Positions 26,947-35,232 of a stretch of DNA of 58,111 nt are shown in pieces. The position numbers were made by a program, and so were the translations under genes. Source of the DNA: an uncultured Verrucomicrobiales bacterium (GTDB taxonomy: Bacteria; Verrucomicrobiota; Verrucomicrobiia; Verrucomicrobiales; Akkermansiaceae); contig CALCHQ010000048.1 of assembly GCA_937901085.1 (NCBI GenBank), forward strand, positions 1-58,111, in the 5' to 3' direction. Below the pieces are notes generated by a model. The model saw nothing but the letters and a program-made list of their open reading frames with translations, was not told the origin of the DNA and did not search any database. Within the stretch, counting starts at the first letter, position 1. Every line of letters begins with the position of its first letter.

Positions 26947-26974
26947 TAGACAATGAAGGCTATTTGAGTATAAT
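26947..26974 (+). promoter_or_regulatory. Promoter of small RNA A-right
   Basis: TAGACA (26947-26952), 16-base spacer ATGAAGGCTATTTGAG, TATAAT (26969-26974). Confidence 0.7.
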
Positions 26975-26980
26975 CTCCGC

Positions 26981-27098
26981 AACGAAGCGCGCGGCGTTGT
27001 AGAACAGATGTTCTGCTTAGTAAGTGATTTATTCACCGAACATTAGCCGCGAGTGATACGGACGAGTTTATCTTCGGATACTCGTCCTTTCGTTTTTA
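26981..27098 (+). ncRNA. Small RNA A-right (about 118 nt, class A)
   Basis: Lies between the promoter at 26947-26974 and a terminator whose stem GGACGAGT / ACTCGTCC (27060-27067 / 27080-27087) encloses TT-ATC-TTCG-GAT and is followed by TTTCGTTTTT. The body has further hairpins: CAACG / CGTTG near the 5' end, AGAACA-GA-TGTTCT, and GTGA-TTTAT-TCAC. No coding frame is convincing. Its outer terminator stem differs from that of the A-left RNA at several paired positions while loop and tail are kept. Function unknown. Confidence 0.68.
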
Positions 27099-27141
27099 TA
27101 TAATTCTTGTAGCCCAAGCTGTTGTGCAGTCTGTTTTGGCG

Positions 27142-27221
27142 AGTCAATAAGAACGCCATGCGGTAAAAAACACGTCCGTAACAGAGTTATCGTCCGATGA
27201 AGCAGCCCGCATGGCGTCGAT
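27142..27221 (-). ncRNA. Small RNA B-left (about 80 nt, class B)
   Basis: Transcribed leftward from the promoter at 27228-27255. The whole RNA is closed by an 11-bp stem ACGCCATGCGG (27217-27207) / CCGCATGGCGT (27163-27153), followed by TCTTATT. Inside the 3' half is ACGGACG, then TTTTTTACCGC, shared with the RNA at 27849-27924. It faces the A-right RNA tail to tail, 43 bases apart. No coding frame fits. The T-run is weaker than in the other three. Confidence 0.62.
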
Positions 27222-27227
27222 AGGGGA

Positions 27228-27255
27228 ATTATACTCAAACCCTCTTCATTGTTAA
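27228..27255 (-). promoter_or_regulatory. Promoter of small RNA B-left
   Basis: TTAACA (27255-27250), 16-base spacer ATGAAGAGGGTTTGAG, TATAAT (27233-27228). The following 27256-27367 is AT-rich; I see only a short inverted repeat ACTAGA / TCTAGT in it. Confidence 0.7.
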
Positions 27256-27367
27256 GCGCCCGTTTTTTTACTAGAATTTTATAGGAGATCATCTAGTGCC
27301 TGTTGTGTGAGACAGCTTCCTCTCATATAATGACTTTTATGTGGGAATTGCGATGATGAAATCTTAT

Positions 27368-27632
27368 TCAGCAGGTTATTAATTTCTCCTTCTCCAGCTC
27401 TTCGAAGGTGTAGGGGAGGATAGTGGCGGGGATATCGAGCGGACAGGAAAGGAGGGAGACGGCTACGGCGGATTCAGGGATGCCGAGGGCATCGGCCACA
27501 TGTTCGCGGTAGGCGGTCATCTGGGCCGTGTATTCCTCCTTCAGCGCGTCGTACGATTCCTTTTTGTCGGGGTCGAGCTGGTTGGTCTTGAAGTCGATGA
27601 TATGGGCGGCGGTTACAGTGCCGCTGGAATCG
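27368..27632 (-). pseudogene. addA 3'-end scar, inner copy
   Basis: About 88 codons of an AddA C-terminus without the rest of the gene. It includes the nuclease-core IIDFKTNQLDPD, AQMTAYREHVADALG and ILPYTFEELEKEK. The intact gene has IIDFKTNQLDPD, SQMTAYRKHVAKALG and ILPYSAAELEEEK. Relative to the intact end, one base is gained in the stop region, so the frame runs on four codons. Similarity ends sharply at 27632, where a foreign plus-strand remnant begins. It is more like the outer scar (27410-27472) than like the intact end. Confidence 0.85.
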
Positions 27633-27799
27633 TTTTATCATGTTCTCTTGCGTTAAATCAAGCCGTGAGTAGTAATTGTCCGGGCGAAAATGACATTTTA
27701 TCTGTTAATTTATCAGGAAATGGTTGCCAGATAAAAGGGACGCCTGGGGGTTGGGATGATGCGGCGAAAGAGCAGGACGCTTTGATTCACTTTGATTAA
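27632..27799 (+). pseudogene. C-terminal remnant of an unknown gene
   Basis: Right at the junction with the addA scar an AT-richer plus-strand frame runs 55 codons to TAA (27797-27799), reading CSLALNQAVSSNCPGENDIL, then GNGCQIKGTPGGWDDAAKEQ and DALIHFD. It has no start of its own. Composition and the sharp edge suggest the tail of an imported gene whose front was lost. No family is recognised. Confidence 0.4.
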
Positions 27800-27814
27800 A
27801 TCTGAAGAAAACGC

Positions 27815-27842
27815 TCGACAATGAAGGTATTTTGAGTATAAT
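27815..27842 (+). promoter_or_regulatory. Promoter of small RNA B-right
   Basis: TCGACA (27815-27820), 16-base spacer ATGAAGGTATTTTGAG, TATAAT (27837-27842). Confidence 0.7.
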
Positions 27843-27848
27843 GGTGCC

Positions 27849-27924
27849 CACGAACACCAAGTTGGGTTGCCATAGTACGTGAAAACGGACGGTGGCTAGT
27901 TTTTACCGCTTGGTGTTTTTTTTT
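27849..27924 (+). ncRNA. Small RNA B-right (about 76 nt, class B)
   Basis: Runs from the promoter at 27815-27842 to nine T (27916-27924). A 9-bp stem AACACCAAG (27853-27861) / CTTGGTGTT (27909-27917) closes the RNA. The inner 3' part has ACGGACG and GTTTTTACCGC, as in the B-left RNA at 27142-27221, whose closing stem differs but is also perfectly paired. No coding frame. The stretch 27925-28019 to the end of addA holds nothing I can name. Confidence 0.68.
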
Positions 27925-28019
27925 GTCAACGGAGCTGTTCCTCCAAATAGGGGTAGGATTGCCCTCTCTGAAAATATACCCTGTTTCAGCGTCTGCCTGA
28001 TTCCCTTTAATCGGTTGTT

Positions 28020-31000
28020 TTATTTCTCCTCCTCCAGTTCAGCGGCTGAGTAGGGTAGAATCCTTGCTTTCACGCCTAGGGGGCAGGAGAGGAGTGATAC
28101 GGATACGGCGGATTCGTGGAGGCCGAGGGCCTTGGCCACATGCTTGCGGTAGGCAGTCATCTGGCTGGTGTATTCCGTTTTCAGATCTTTGTATGATTTC
28201 TCCTGGTCGGGGTCGAGCTGGTTGGTCTTGAAGTCGATGATGTGGGCGGCTGTCGCTTTGCCCTGGGCGTCGACGGTGATTACGAGTCGGTCGATGGTGC
28301 CGGAAAGCCATTCGTTGTCTTTGGTGATGGCTTCTATGGGCTGCTCGTTGCAGACCTCCTGGTTGGGTTGGCGGGTGAAGAGCGCGGCGATTTCCGGCTG
28401 CTTCAGGGCGTTGTAGACCACGCTCTGGGGCTTGGTGCGGGGAGCGCCGTCTGCCATCCAGTCGGGGGGGGGCGTGGTGTCCTTCCAGATGATTTCCTCC
28501 CATGCGGCGTGTACGAGGTTGCCAAAGTCTGCGGCGGTGAGCTCGCCGTAGTTGGCGTAGGTGGATTTTCTGGGTTCCTCTGCTTCGCGCGTTTCCTTAT
28601 CCTCTTTCTTGGCCAGGGTGGAGGGATTGGTGCGCTTGCGGCGCTGCACTGCGGCACCGAGGGGGGCGTGTGGCGTGGCCGGCAAAGCCGGTGCGGGAGC
28701 TTCATTCTTCATCTCTTCGAACCAGGTGGGCTCTCCCTGGGTGTAGATGACCTGATTTTCCTCAATCTTGCCGAGGGGGGATTTCTCCGCGCTCCCCAGT
28801 CTGGTTGCGACCTGGCGGATGAACCCGCCCATGGAGCGGGCGGCGGCTTTCCAGGTGGTGGCGGTTTCGCCGGTTTCTTCATCCTGTGAGTCAGAGCAGA
28901 GCTCTGCACCGTGGCAGATGATGTAGTTGGCGTGTCTGGCGCGGGTGGCTGCAACGTAAAGGAGGTTGTATGCCTCTCTGCGCTGATTCTGCTGCCACTG
29001 GGAAGCGAGCTCCGGGAAGACGGGGCTGAGCTGCGCCCAATCGGATTTGGCGCCGGGTTTGAGCAGCATGGCGCTGCCGTCTTCGGTGATGAAGTAGTTG
29101 ATATCGCGGGTGTCGTCCACTGCCTGGGTGCCGGCATAGGGGAGGATGACCGCATCGAACTCCAGGCCCTTGCTCTTGTGCATGGTCATAATCTGCACAG
29201 CGCCGGAGGAACCGGCGGCCTGAACGCTGAGATTTTTCATGCGGTTGCACCAGTCTGCCAGGGCGGAGCCTTCGACATCGAAGGCGAGTGCGCTGTCCTG
29301 CCAGAGCCGGATCGTGTGTTCATTGGCTGTGCGGTCTGTGGCATTCAGCAGGCTGAGCAATTGGTCGAGCGTGGAGGCGTAGCCTGTTTCCTGAAGAATC
29401 CTGAGCCATTTGGCGTGTACCTGCTCTGCCAGGGCATCGAATATTTTTCCCAGGAAGGAGGTGCGTGCGATATTCAGGGCCGCGGCATCGCTGGGGTGCA
29501 GCAGCCACTTGAAGAAATAGAGCAGGATTTCACCCAGCGGGCTGGCGGCAGCGGCCAGGGTGTCCTTGACCAGCAGGCGGGGTAGTCCGGGCATCTTATC
29601 ACCCAGCCAGGCCATGATTTCATCGGCTTCAGCGTTGCTGCGCACCAGGATGGCAATGCTCATGCCGTGCAGCGGGCGGCTGTCGGCATCTGTGAGTTGG
29701 TGCAGCTTGTGGACAATGGCGTCGTAGATGCGGGTGCGGGAGGTGGCGTCGCTGTCAGTATCGGCGTCATCCTCCTGCGGGGGCGCCACGGCCATGATTT
29801 CCACATAACCGGCTTTATCCTTGGCGGCCCGGTGCACGGCAAATTGCTTCAGGTGGGTGACGGGGGCTGTTTCAATGCAGCTGGTGTTGCCGTTTTCCGG
29901 GCATTCGATGGAATGCAGGGTGGAGAAAAGGCGGTTGATGAAACCATCCTGCCCCATGATGACGGGAGAGGAACGGAAGCTGCGCTTCAGCTCCGAAGCC
30001 TGGAGCGGGAATTTCCAGGTGTCGTCTGTCTTGAGTCGGTCAAATACCTCAGTCTTGCCGGTGCGGAATCCATAGATGCTCTGCTTCACATCGCCTACCA
30101 CAAAGATGCTTTCGTTGGTGACGCAGTGCTTCTCCGACTTGAGCCTGCCGCGGAGGGTGCGGGGCATGTCGGATTCCCAGCGATCGGTGGTAAAGTCGAA
30201 GGCATTGGCTCTCGCGTCGTTGGCAATGGGCTGGAGCAGGGGAGTAAGCGTGGTGAACTGGTCCTCGGAGGTATCCTGGAATTCATCCAGCATCCAGTGG
30301 TGCAGCTCGCCTCCCATGCGGTAGGCTACATGGTGCCGCAGCAGGGTGGGGTCGCCGATGTCCTTGAGCATGAGCGTTTTTGCCATGTGTGCAATATCGG
30401 CGAAGGAAAGACGGCCCTCTGCCAGCATGCGCTGCTCATAGCAATCGGCGTACCCTGCCAGCAGAGTGTGCAGCGCTGCGGTGCGGTCTGCAATCTGCCG
30501 AAGTTTGCAGGGAGCGGCCAGCGTGCCCAGCGTCATGCTGCAGTGCTTGAATGCTTGCAGGTCGCGGCTGTTTGCCTGCTGGGTCAACAAATCATCAACA
30601 GCGCTTCTGAACGCTTTGGTCTTGGCGGTGTGGTTCCACTTTTTAGCGTCGCGCAGTTTCCTGATGACCTCTTCCAGCCCCTCGCGCTGGGTTTTGTTCC
30701 AGCTGTAGAGATCGGGTGCCGAGGCGACAAGGGCCGCATGCTGCTCCAGTTCCGGGGTCATGGGCGATTGGGCGTCAAAGGCGTCCAGCAGGGCAACAAG
30801 CTCAGGCAGGCCGGGGAAATCCGTCCGCAGCCCTTCCAGCCACTTGGCCGCCGTCTTACCGATGACCAGAGCCCCCGCTGCCAGGTCGTTCAGCTGCTTG
30901 CGGAGTCCCTTGGTGGCGGGGAGATACTTGTAGTTGCGGAGAAGGGAGCGCAAGGTGGCCGCCGCGGCCTTGTATTCCTCCCTTTCGGCATCGGAGGCGA

Positions 31001-31850
31001 CATTCAGCTGCGTTTCCGCCCCGAACGCGGCGGCATCCCCCCACTTTGTGCCGGTGGGCAGCTCGCGGTAGAGCTTGAGGAAGCTTTTGAGTTCGGCGCT
31101 GATTTGCGATTGGGTTTTGTTGCCCACGCCGCCGGTCAGGCTGCTGAAGATGCGGAGGAATTCCTCGCGCGAGTGTTCGTCTGCGCCCTGGGCATCCAGA
31201 TAGTCGCGGATGGTGGAGGCCTGAACGCGGTTTTCATCTGCCGGGTCAAGCGGGGCGGCGCTGTTCATGCCAAGTTCCAGGCTGTTGGTGGCTACCAGCG
31301 AGGAGAAGAAACTGTCAATCGTGGTGAGGCGGAGCTTGCCGAGCACGGCGACCATTTCCTTGAGCAGCCGGGCAAAGGTCTTTGCATCAGTTTTGTGGAA
31401 TCCATAGTAGTCCTGCAGCTCCTGGTTGTAGTTGTACAGATCTTCCGGGTAGCTGTGCTCGGCCTCGGCCAGCTTCACCAGAGCAGCCGTGACTGGCAGC
31501 AGCGGTACCGGGTTGGCCGCTTCGACTGCTTTGCCATTCTCATCGATGCTCAGCCCGCTGAGGACATCCCACACACGCACCGCCAGCTCATTGCGGCCGG
31601 TTTTCTTGTCGCGCTTGTCGCAGGCACCTTCCGCCAGGGCATGCAGAATTCGGTTGCGGAATTCACCTGCGGCTTTGCGGGTGAAGGTCAGGGCAATGAT
31701 TTCTTCCGGCCTGGCGCCGAGAACCAGCAGGGCGATGTAGCGGGAGGCCAGCTGGTAGGTCTTGCCCGTGCCGGCAGAGGCTGCAATCAGGTTGCTGGTG
31801 ACGTGGTGGGGGAGCGAATTGGATTCGTATCTGGAAACTTGTTCGGACAT
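28020..31850 (-). CDS. addA: AddA-like helicase-nuclease subunit
   Basis: A 1276-residue UvrD/RecB-type subunit of the AddAB complex, which resects double-strand ends for recombination and degrades foreign linear DNA. Motifs in order: Walker A ASAGTGKT (residues 24-31), ALTFTRKAAGEF, Walker B WMLDEFQDTSEDQ, FVVGDVKQSIYGFR, MTMHKSKGLEFDAV and LLYVAATRARHANYI. A C-terminal PD-(D/E)xK nuclease follows, with FGNLVHAAWEE, IIDFKTNQ (D1206, K1208) and QMTAYRK. It starts 22 bases after addB ends, so addBA is an operon. Two partial copies of its 3' end lie downstream, and its own last codons differ from both, so its end has probably been replaced. No clear terminator separates it from the small-RNA region. 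Confidence 0.9.
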   Translation of the reverse strand: MSEQVSRYESNSLPHHVTSNLIAASAGTGKTYQLASRYIALLVLGARPEEIIALTFTRKAAGEFRNRILHALAEGACDKRDKKTGRNELAVRVWDVLSGLSIDENGKAVEAANPVPLLPVTAALVKLAEAEHSYPEDLYNYNQELQDYYGFHKTDAKTFARLLKEMVAVLGKLRLTTIDSFFSSLVATNSLELGMNSAAPLDPADENRVQASTIRDYLDAQGADEHSREEFLRIFSSLTGGVGNKTQSQISAELKSFLKLYRELPTGTKWGDAAAFGAETQLNVASDAEREEYKAAAATLRSLLRNYKYLPATKGLRKQLNDLAAGALVIGKTAAKWLEGLRTDFPGLPELVALLDAFDAQSPMTPELEQHAALVASAPDLYSWNKTQREGLEEVIRKLRDAKKWNHTAKTKAFRSAVDDLLTQQANSRDLQAFKHCSMTLGTLAAPCKLRQIADRTAALHTLLAGYADCYEQRMLAEGRLSFADIAHMAKTLMLKDIGDPTLLRHHVAYRMGGELHHWMLDEFQDTSEDQFTTLTPLLQPIANDARANAFDFTTDRWESDMPRTLRGRLKSEKHCVTNESIFVVGDVKQSIYGFRTGKTEVFDRLKTDDTWKFPLQASELKRSFRSSPVIMGQDGFINRLFSTLHSIECPENGNTSCIETAPVTHLKQFAVHRAAKDKAGYVEIMAVAPPQEDDADTDSDATSRTRIYDAIVHKLHQLTDADSRPLHGMSIAILVRSNAEADEIMAWLGDKMPGLPRLLVKDTLAAAASPLGEILLYFFKWLLHPSDAAALNIARTSFLGKIFDALAEQVHAKWLRILQETGYASTLDQLLSLLNATDRTANEHTIRLWQDSALAFDVEGSALADWCNRMKNLSVQAAGSSGAVQIMTMHKSKGLEFDAVILPYAGTQAVDDTRDINYFITEDGSAMLLKPGAKSDWAQLSPVFPELASQWQQNQRREAYNLLYVAATRARHANYIICHGAELCSDSQDEETGETATTWKAAARSMGGFIRQVATRLGSAEKSPLGKIEENQVIYTQGEPTWFEEMKNEAPAPALPATPHAPLGAAVQRRKRTNPSTLAKKEDKETREAEEPRKSTYANYGELTAADFGNLVHAAWEEIIWKDTTPPPDWMADGAPRTKPQSVVYNALKQPEIAALFTRQPNQEVCNEQPIEAITKDNEWLSGTIDRLVITVDAQGKATAAHIIDFKTNQLDPDQEKSYKDLKTEYTSQMTAYRKHVAKALGLHESAVSVSLLSCPLGVKARILPYSAAELEEEK

Positions 31851-31872
31851 GGAAGGGGAGAGTAAGTCGGGG

Positions 31873-34800
31873 TTATTTGGTGAGCCTGGGCAGGCGGAAC
31901 AGACTGCGCGGGTCGCTTTCCAGGGAGAGGGCTCCGAAACGCGGAGTCTTGCCGCCCCATTTGCCGGAGTTCAGCGCCGAGAACGGGCGGCTGGTGAGTT
32001 CCAGCGCCTCGGCGGAGAAGAGACACTGCCCCGCGCGAATCATGCTGATGGCGGCTTGCACCGTCTGCATGGCGGAGGCGAACAGTTCCTCGGTGCTGAG
32101 CCCGCAGGGTGCCTTGGTGGACAAGGGGAGCACGGCGCCATCCCGCACGAGGTAATGGCACTCCAGCTTCTCGGTCTTGCTCTGCAGATTATAGTACACG
32201 AGATCGGGGATGACCCCGCTCATATCAGCATCGCCCATGTGCAGTTCTTTGCGGTCGTCTGTGGAGGGGTTGCGCAGGCCGTATGCATACAGCGGGAGCT
32301 GCACGTCGTTCCAGCGATAGAGCTTTTCGCCAAAACTGACGGTGCCGAAATCATAGCCTTGCACATTCATGAAGCGGCAATAGAGGGAATCGACACCGCC
32401 ATCCAGCAGGTCGAAATGAACATCGTGCGGGTTTTTCTCGCCGCTGGAGGTTTTGTAGTCGATGATGCGCCAGCGGCCGTCCTTGTGGCGGTCGATTCGG
32501 TCCGCGTTCATGGAGAAACTGATGGTTTCGCCATTGGGAAGCTGAAGCGTGGGTTGCAGAGTGTATTCTCTCTTCACGTTGCACCATCCTTCCGCCAGGT
32601 CTTTGCTGTGCTGTCGCACGAATTCGGCCAGGGTGCGCTCGATGGCCTGGAGCTGTACCTCCATGGGGAGAGTCTGGCTCTGGCGGGTGGAGGTGCTGTT
32701 ATAGACGCGTTGCCATTCATCAGCCGCGATGCGCCGGGCCGCAGCCAGCATGTGTTCCTCTGCAGCCTGGGTGTCGTTTTCTGCTTCGGGGCATGAGGTG
32801 AGCAGCTCTTCCCAGCTGGGGAATTGCTCGACCAGCTCGTCCAGCACGGCATGCATGACCGAGCCGTATTCATTGCTTTCCAGTTCGCCCTTATTTTCCT
32901 TGTAGGTATCGCCCAGGTCGATATGGAAGAGGTGCTTGATCCAGAAAGTAAGGGGGCATTGCAGGAAACCGGCAAGCGAGGACGGCGAGTAGCTTTTCTG
33001 CACCAGCTGCTCATTTTTGTTTTTGAACCACCGGGTAAAGGGATTCTGCCTGCCCGGGGCAATCTGGGAGATATGCTCGAGCTCTCCGGGGGATATGGAT
33101 TCGCGGCAGCCCGTGGCCCTGCGCAAGGGGCAGGGGGCAGGCCTGGGTAACACCTTGGGAGCCTTGCTTTCGGCAAACAGGGCGCGGGCACGCTGCGGCA
33201 GCTCATCCCCGCAGCGCATGAGCAGGGCCGACGGAGCCAGCACGGAGCCATCGGCCTTCTGCCGGGCCAGGATGAAATCGACGCGGCCGGATTGACGCCG
33301 GCTTTCTATGAGGGCGGTGAGCAGATAGCTATCGCGCGCCGTGCGGAATTTCTCATGGCGGATTCCCAGTTCATCACAGAGCGATTCCGGCAGGAAATCA
33401 TCTTCCGGCACCGGTTCGGGGATGCAGCCATCGTGCATGGCGGCCAGAATAACCCGTGAGCCCCTGGCGTAGGGCAGCTCACGCCAGCCCAGCAGATCGC
33501 CGGTGGTGGAGTAACTTTCGGAAAAGACCGGGCCTTTTACTCTATCCTCCACCTGGCGGCGCAGGAGCTCCAGCGCACACAGCGGCGTGGGTAAGTTGTT
33601 CGCGACGTCAGAACAGGCCCGCATGTGCCTGGCAATGCCGGTGGCCAGTTTGTGGTTCGGGCTTCCCTCGTGGCGTTTTTCCAGCTTCTTGGCCAACCAG
33701 GTCAGGGCTTTTGCCGGTTCTGCGCTGCACAGGCTATCGATGAGCTTGTGAACCCTGTCTGCGAAGTCGAAGTAAGCCTGCTGCCAGCCGGTTTGGAGTT
33801 TCTCAATGGATTTGTAACTATCATCCACTTTCGGGGTGGCTTTGAGCATGCTCAACAGGGCATCTTCGCTGCCGGGCAGCAGCAGCATGCGGATTTTTTC
33901 GACGTGTTCCTGCATGCCGATGAGCGCACCGGGTTCTTTTGCAATGGCCTGCTGCAGCGCCGTGTTGGTGAGCAGGGCGATGAAGGCATCCAGCCCCCGG
34001 ACATCGTTGTTGCGGATACCCGGCTGCGTTGCATTCCACAGTGGCAGATTTTCGCGGGCATCGCAGGCATCTGCCAGTTGACCGGGCAGGCGCCCCAGGT
34101 CTGTGGTCATGGGATTGCGCCCCTCCGGCAGATTGAGCTGCCAGGCCGGTGTGGCTGCAGCAAATGCGTTGATGATGGAGGGAGAAAATTCCGAATCGCC
34201 CACGGCGAGCGCAAGTTCGCGCGAATCATGCCCACCCGCCAGGCGCAGGGCTTCTGCCGCCATGGCCTCGGCATCCGTCACCAGATGAATGGTTGAGGCG
34301 TCGTTGTCTACTACCTCCCGCGTGGCATCGGCATAGACCAGAGCATCGGGAATTTCAATCTCTCGGTTGAGCCAGTCTGCTTCCAACGGGAGGCCGAAGT
34401 CATCAAATTTATAGGCTTCTGTCTGCGGTGCATGCACCCAGATTTCCACCCGGCCGCCATCTTTGCCGTGCAGATTGCCCAGCAGCGTTTTAATCTGGGG
34501 GGAGAATTCCGGCACACAAGCCATGATGAGCAGGCGGCTCTGCTTTTGCCAGGTGGCATTGCTGACGAATTCTGCCTGCGCTTCCTCGATGGATTTTCCG
34601 GATGGAAGCAAGGCGTCCACCCGGTCGAAGATGGATTGTAGTTTGTGCCATCGCATCTGTTCATTGGCGGCCACTTTCCGGCGCGCCAGGAGGGCGGCCC
34701 GGGCTGTTTTTGCGTCTTCCGTCAACAGGTCCGCTTCCTCCCGGTACAAGATCTCACGCTTCCTGAGCTGGAGGCTGACGGCCTGGAGTTCAACCTCTTC

Positions 34801-35220
34801 CTGTGCGAGCCGGCTGCGCAGAGACATGAGCTTGTGGGCCACGCCGACCGCCCAGCGTTCGCGGTGTGTTTCCGGGCGGCGGGGAATGAGCGGGGCGTAT
34901 TGTGCCACCGGGTCTGCTCCTTCCGCTGAGAGAACCTGCAACCAAGCCGTGAGCGTTTCCATTTCGGTGGCGACGCCCGGGTACTCGGAGGGAATGAGGT
35001 GACCCGCCAGCATGATGGTGGGCATCAGAAGAGCATGGCCAGCCTTTTCTGCCATATATTCGCGCAGTCGGCGGCCGCTGCCTTCGGTCGGGACCACCAC
35101 GGTAGCGCGGCGGTATTGTGCGGCGGTCTGCGGGGTGCTCAGGCCTTTGAGAAGCTTTTCTGCAACGAGTTCGATGGCGGGCTCATCCCAGCCTAAAAAT
35201 TGGAGTTCGGGTGTATTCAT
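31873..35220 (-). CDS. addB: AddB-like subunit of the helicase-nuclease
   Basis: A 1115-residue partner of AddA. The N-terminal region resembles the helicase fold but its nucleotide loop is degenerate (VVVPTEGSGRRLREYM, no GKT), as in non-ATPase AddB-type subunits. The C-terminus holds a RecB-family nuclease domain: SYSPSSLAGFLQCPLTFWIK, then YGSVMHAVLDELVEQFPSW, and RWRIIDYKTSSGEK with the D-x-K pair. The cluster of three late cysteines that holds iron-sulfur in classical AddB is not obvious; only the Cys in FLQCPL is in place. Such clusterless versions exist in some groups. A promoter lies 12 bases upstream of the ATG. Confidence 0.82.
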   Translation of the reverse strand: MNTPELQFLGWDEPAIELVAEKLLKGLSTPQTAAQYRRATVVVPTEGSGRRLREYMAEKAGHALLMPTIMLAGHLIPSEYPGVATEMETLTAWLQVLSAEGADPVAQYAPLIPRRPETHRERWAVGVAHKLMSLRSRLAQEEVELQAVSLQLRKREILYREEADLLTEDAKTARAALLARRKVAANEQMRWHKLQSIFDRVDALLPSGKSIEEAQAEFVSNATWQKQSRLLIMACVPEFSPQIKTLLGNLHGKDGGRVEIWVHAPQTEAYKFDDFGLPLEADWLNREIEIPDALVYADATREVVDNDASTIHLVTDAEAMAAEALRLAGGHDSRELALAVGDSEFSPSIINAFAAATPAWQLNLPEGRNPMTTDLGRLPGQLADACDARENLPLWNATQPGIRNNDVRGLDAFIALLTNTALQQAIAKEPGALIGMQEHVEKIRMLLLPGSEDALLSMLKATPKVDDSYKSIEKLQTGWQQAYFDFADRVHKLIDSLCSAEPAKALTWLAKKLEKRHEGSPNHKLATGIARHMRACSDVANNLPTPLCALELLRRQVEDRVKGPVFSESYSTTGDLLGWRELPYARGSRVILAAMHDGCIPEPVPEDDFLPESLCDELGIRHEKFRTARDSYLLTALIESRRQSGRVDFILARQKADGSVLAPSALLMRCGDELPQRARALFAESKAPKVLPRPAPCPLRRATGCRESISPGELEHISQIAPGRQNPFTRWFKNKNEQLVQKSYSPSSLAGFLQCPLTFWIKHLFHIDLGDTYKENKGELESNEYGSVMHAVLDELVEQFPSWEELLTSCPEAENDTQAAEEHMLAAARRIAADEWQRVYNSTSTRQSQTLPMEVQLQAIERTLAEFVRQHSKDLAEGWCNVKREYTLQPTLQLPNGETISFSMNADRIDRHKDGRWRIIDYKTSSGEKNPHDVHFDLLDGGVDSLYCRFMNVQGYDFGTVSFGEKLYRWNDVQLPLYAYGLRNPSTDDRKELHMGDADMSGVIPDLVYYNLQSKTEKLECHYLVRDGAVLPLSTKAPCGLSTEELFASAMQTVQAAISMIRAGQCLFSAEALELTSRPFSALNSGKWGGKTPRFGALSLESDPRSLFRLPRLTK

Positions 35221-35232
35221 GGGAGTTGTGAT

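Noticed and set aside
26702..26956. 84-codon plus-strand frame between the class A RNAs
   Set aside because: It is antisense to one RNA, spans the divergent promoters and has no protein-like pattern.
27500..27799. 99-codon plus-strand gene across the addA scar
   Set aside because: Its first 44 codons are antisense to the addA fragment; only the part after 27632 may once have been coding.
26478..27924. Short repeats and hairpins considered as a CRISPR array
   Set aside because: The units are promoters and terminators on both strands at irregular distances, without equal repeats and spacers or cas genes.
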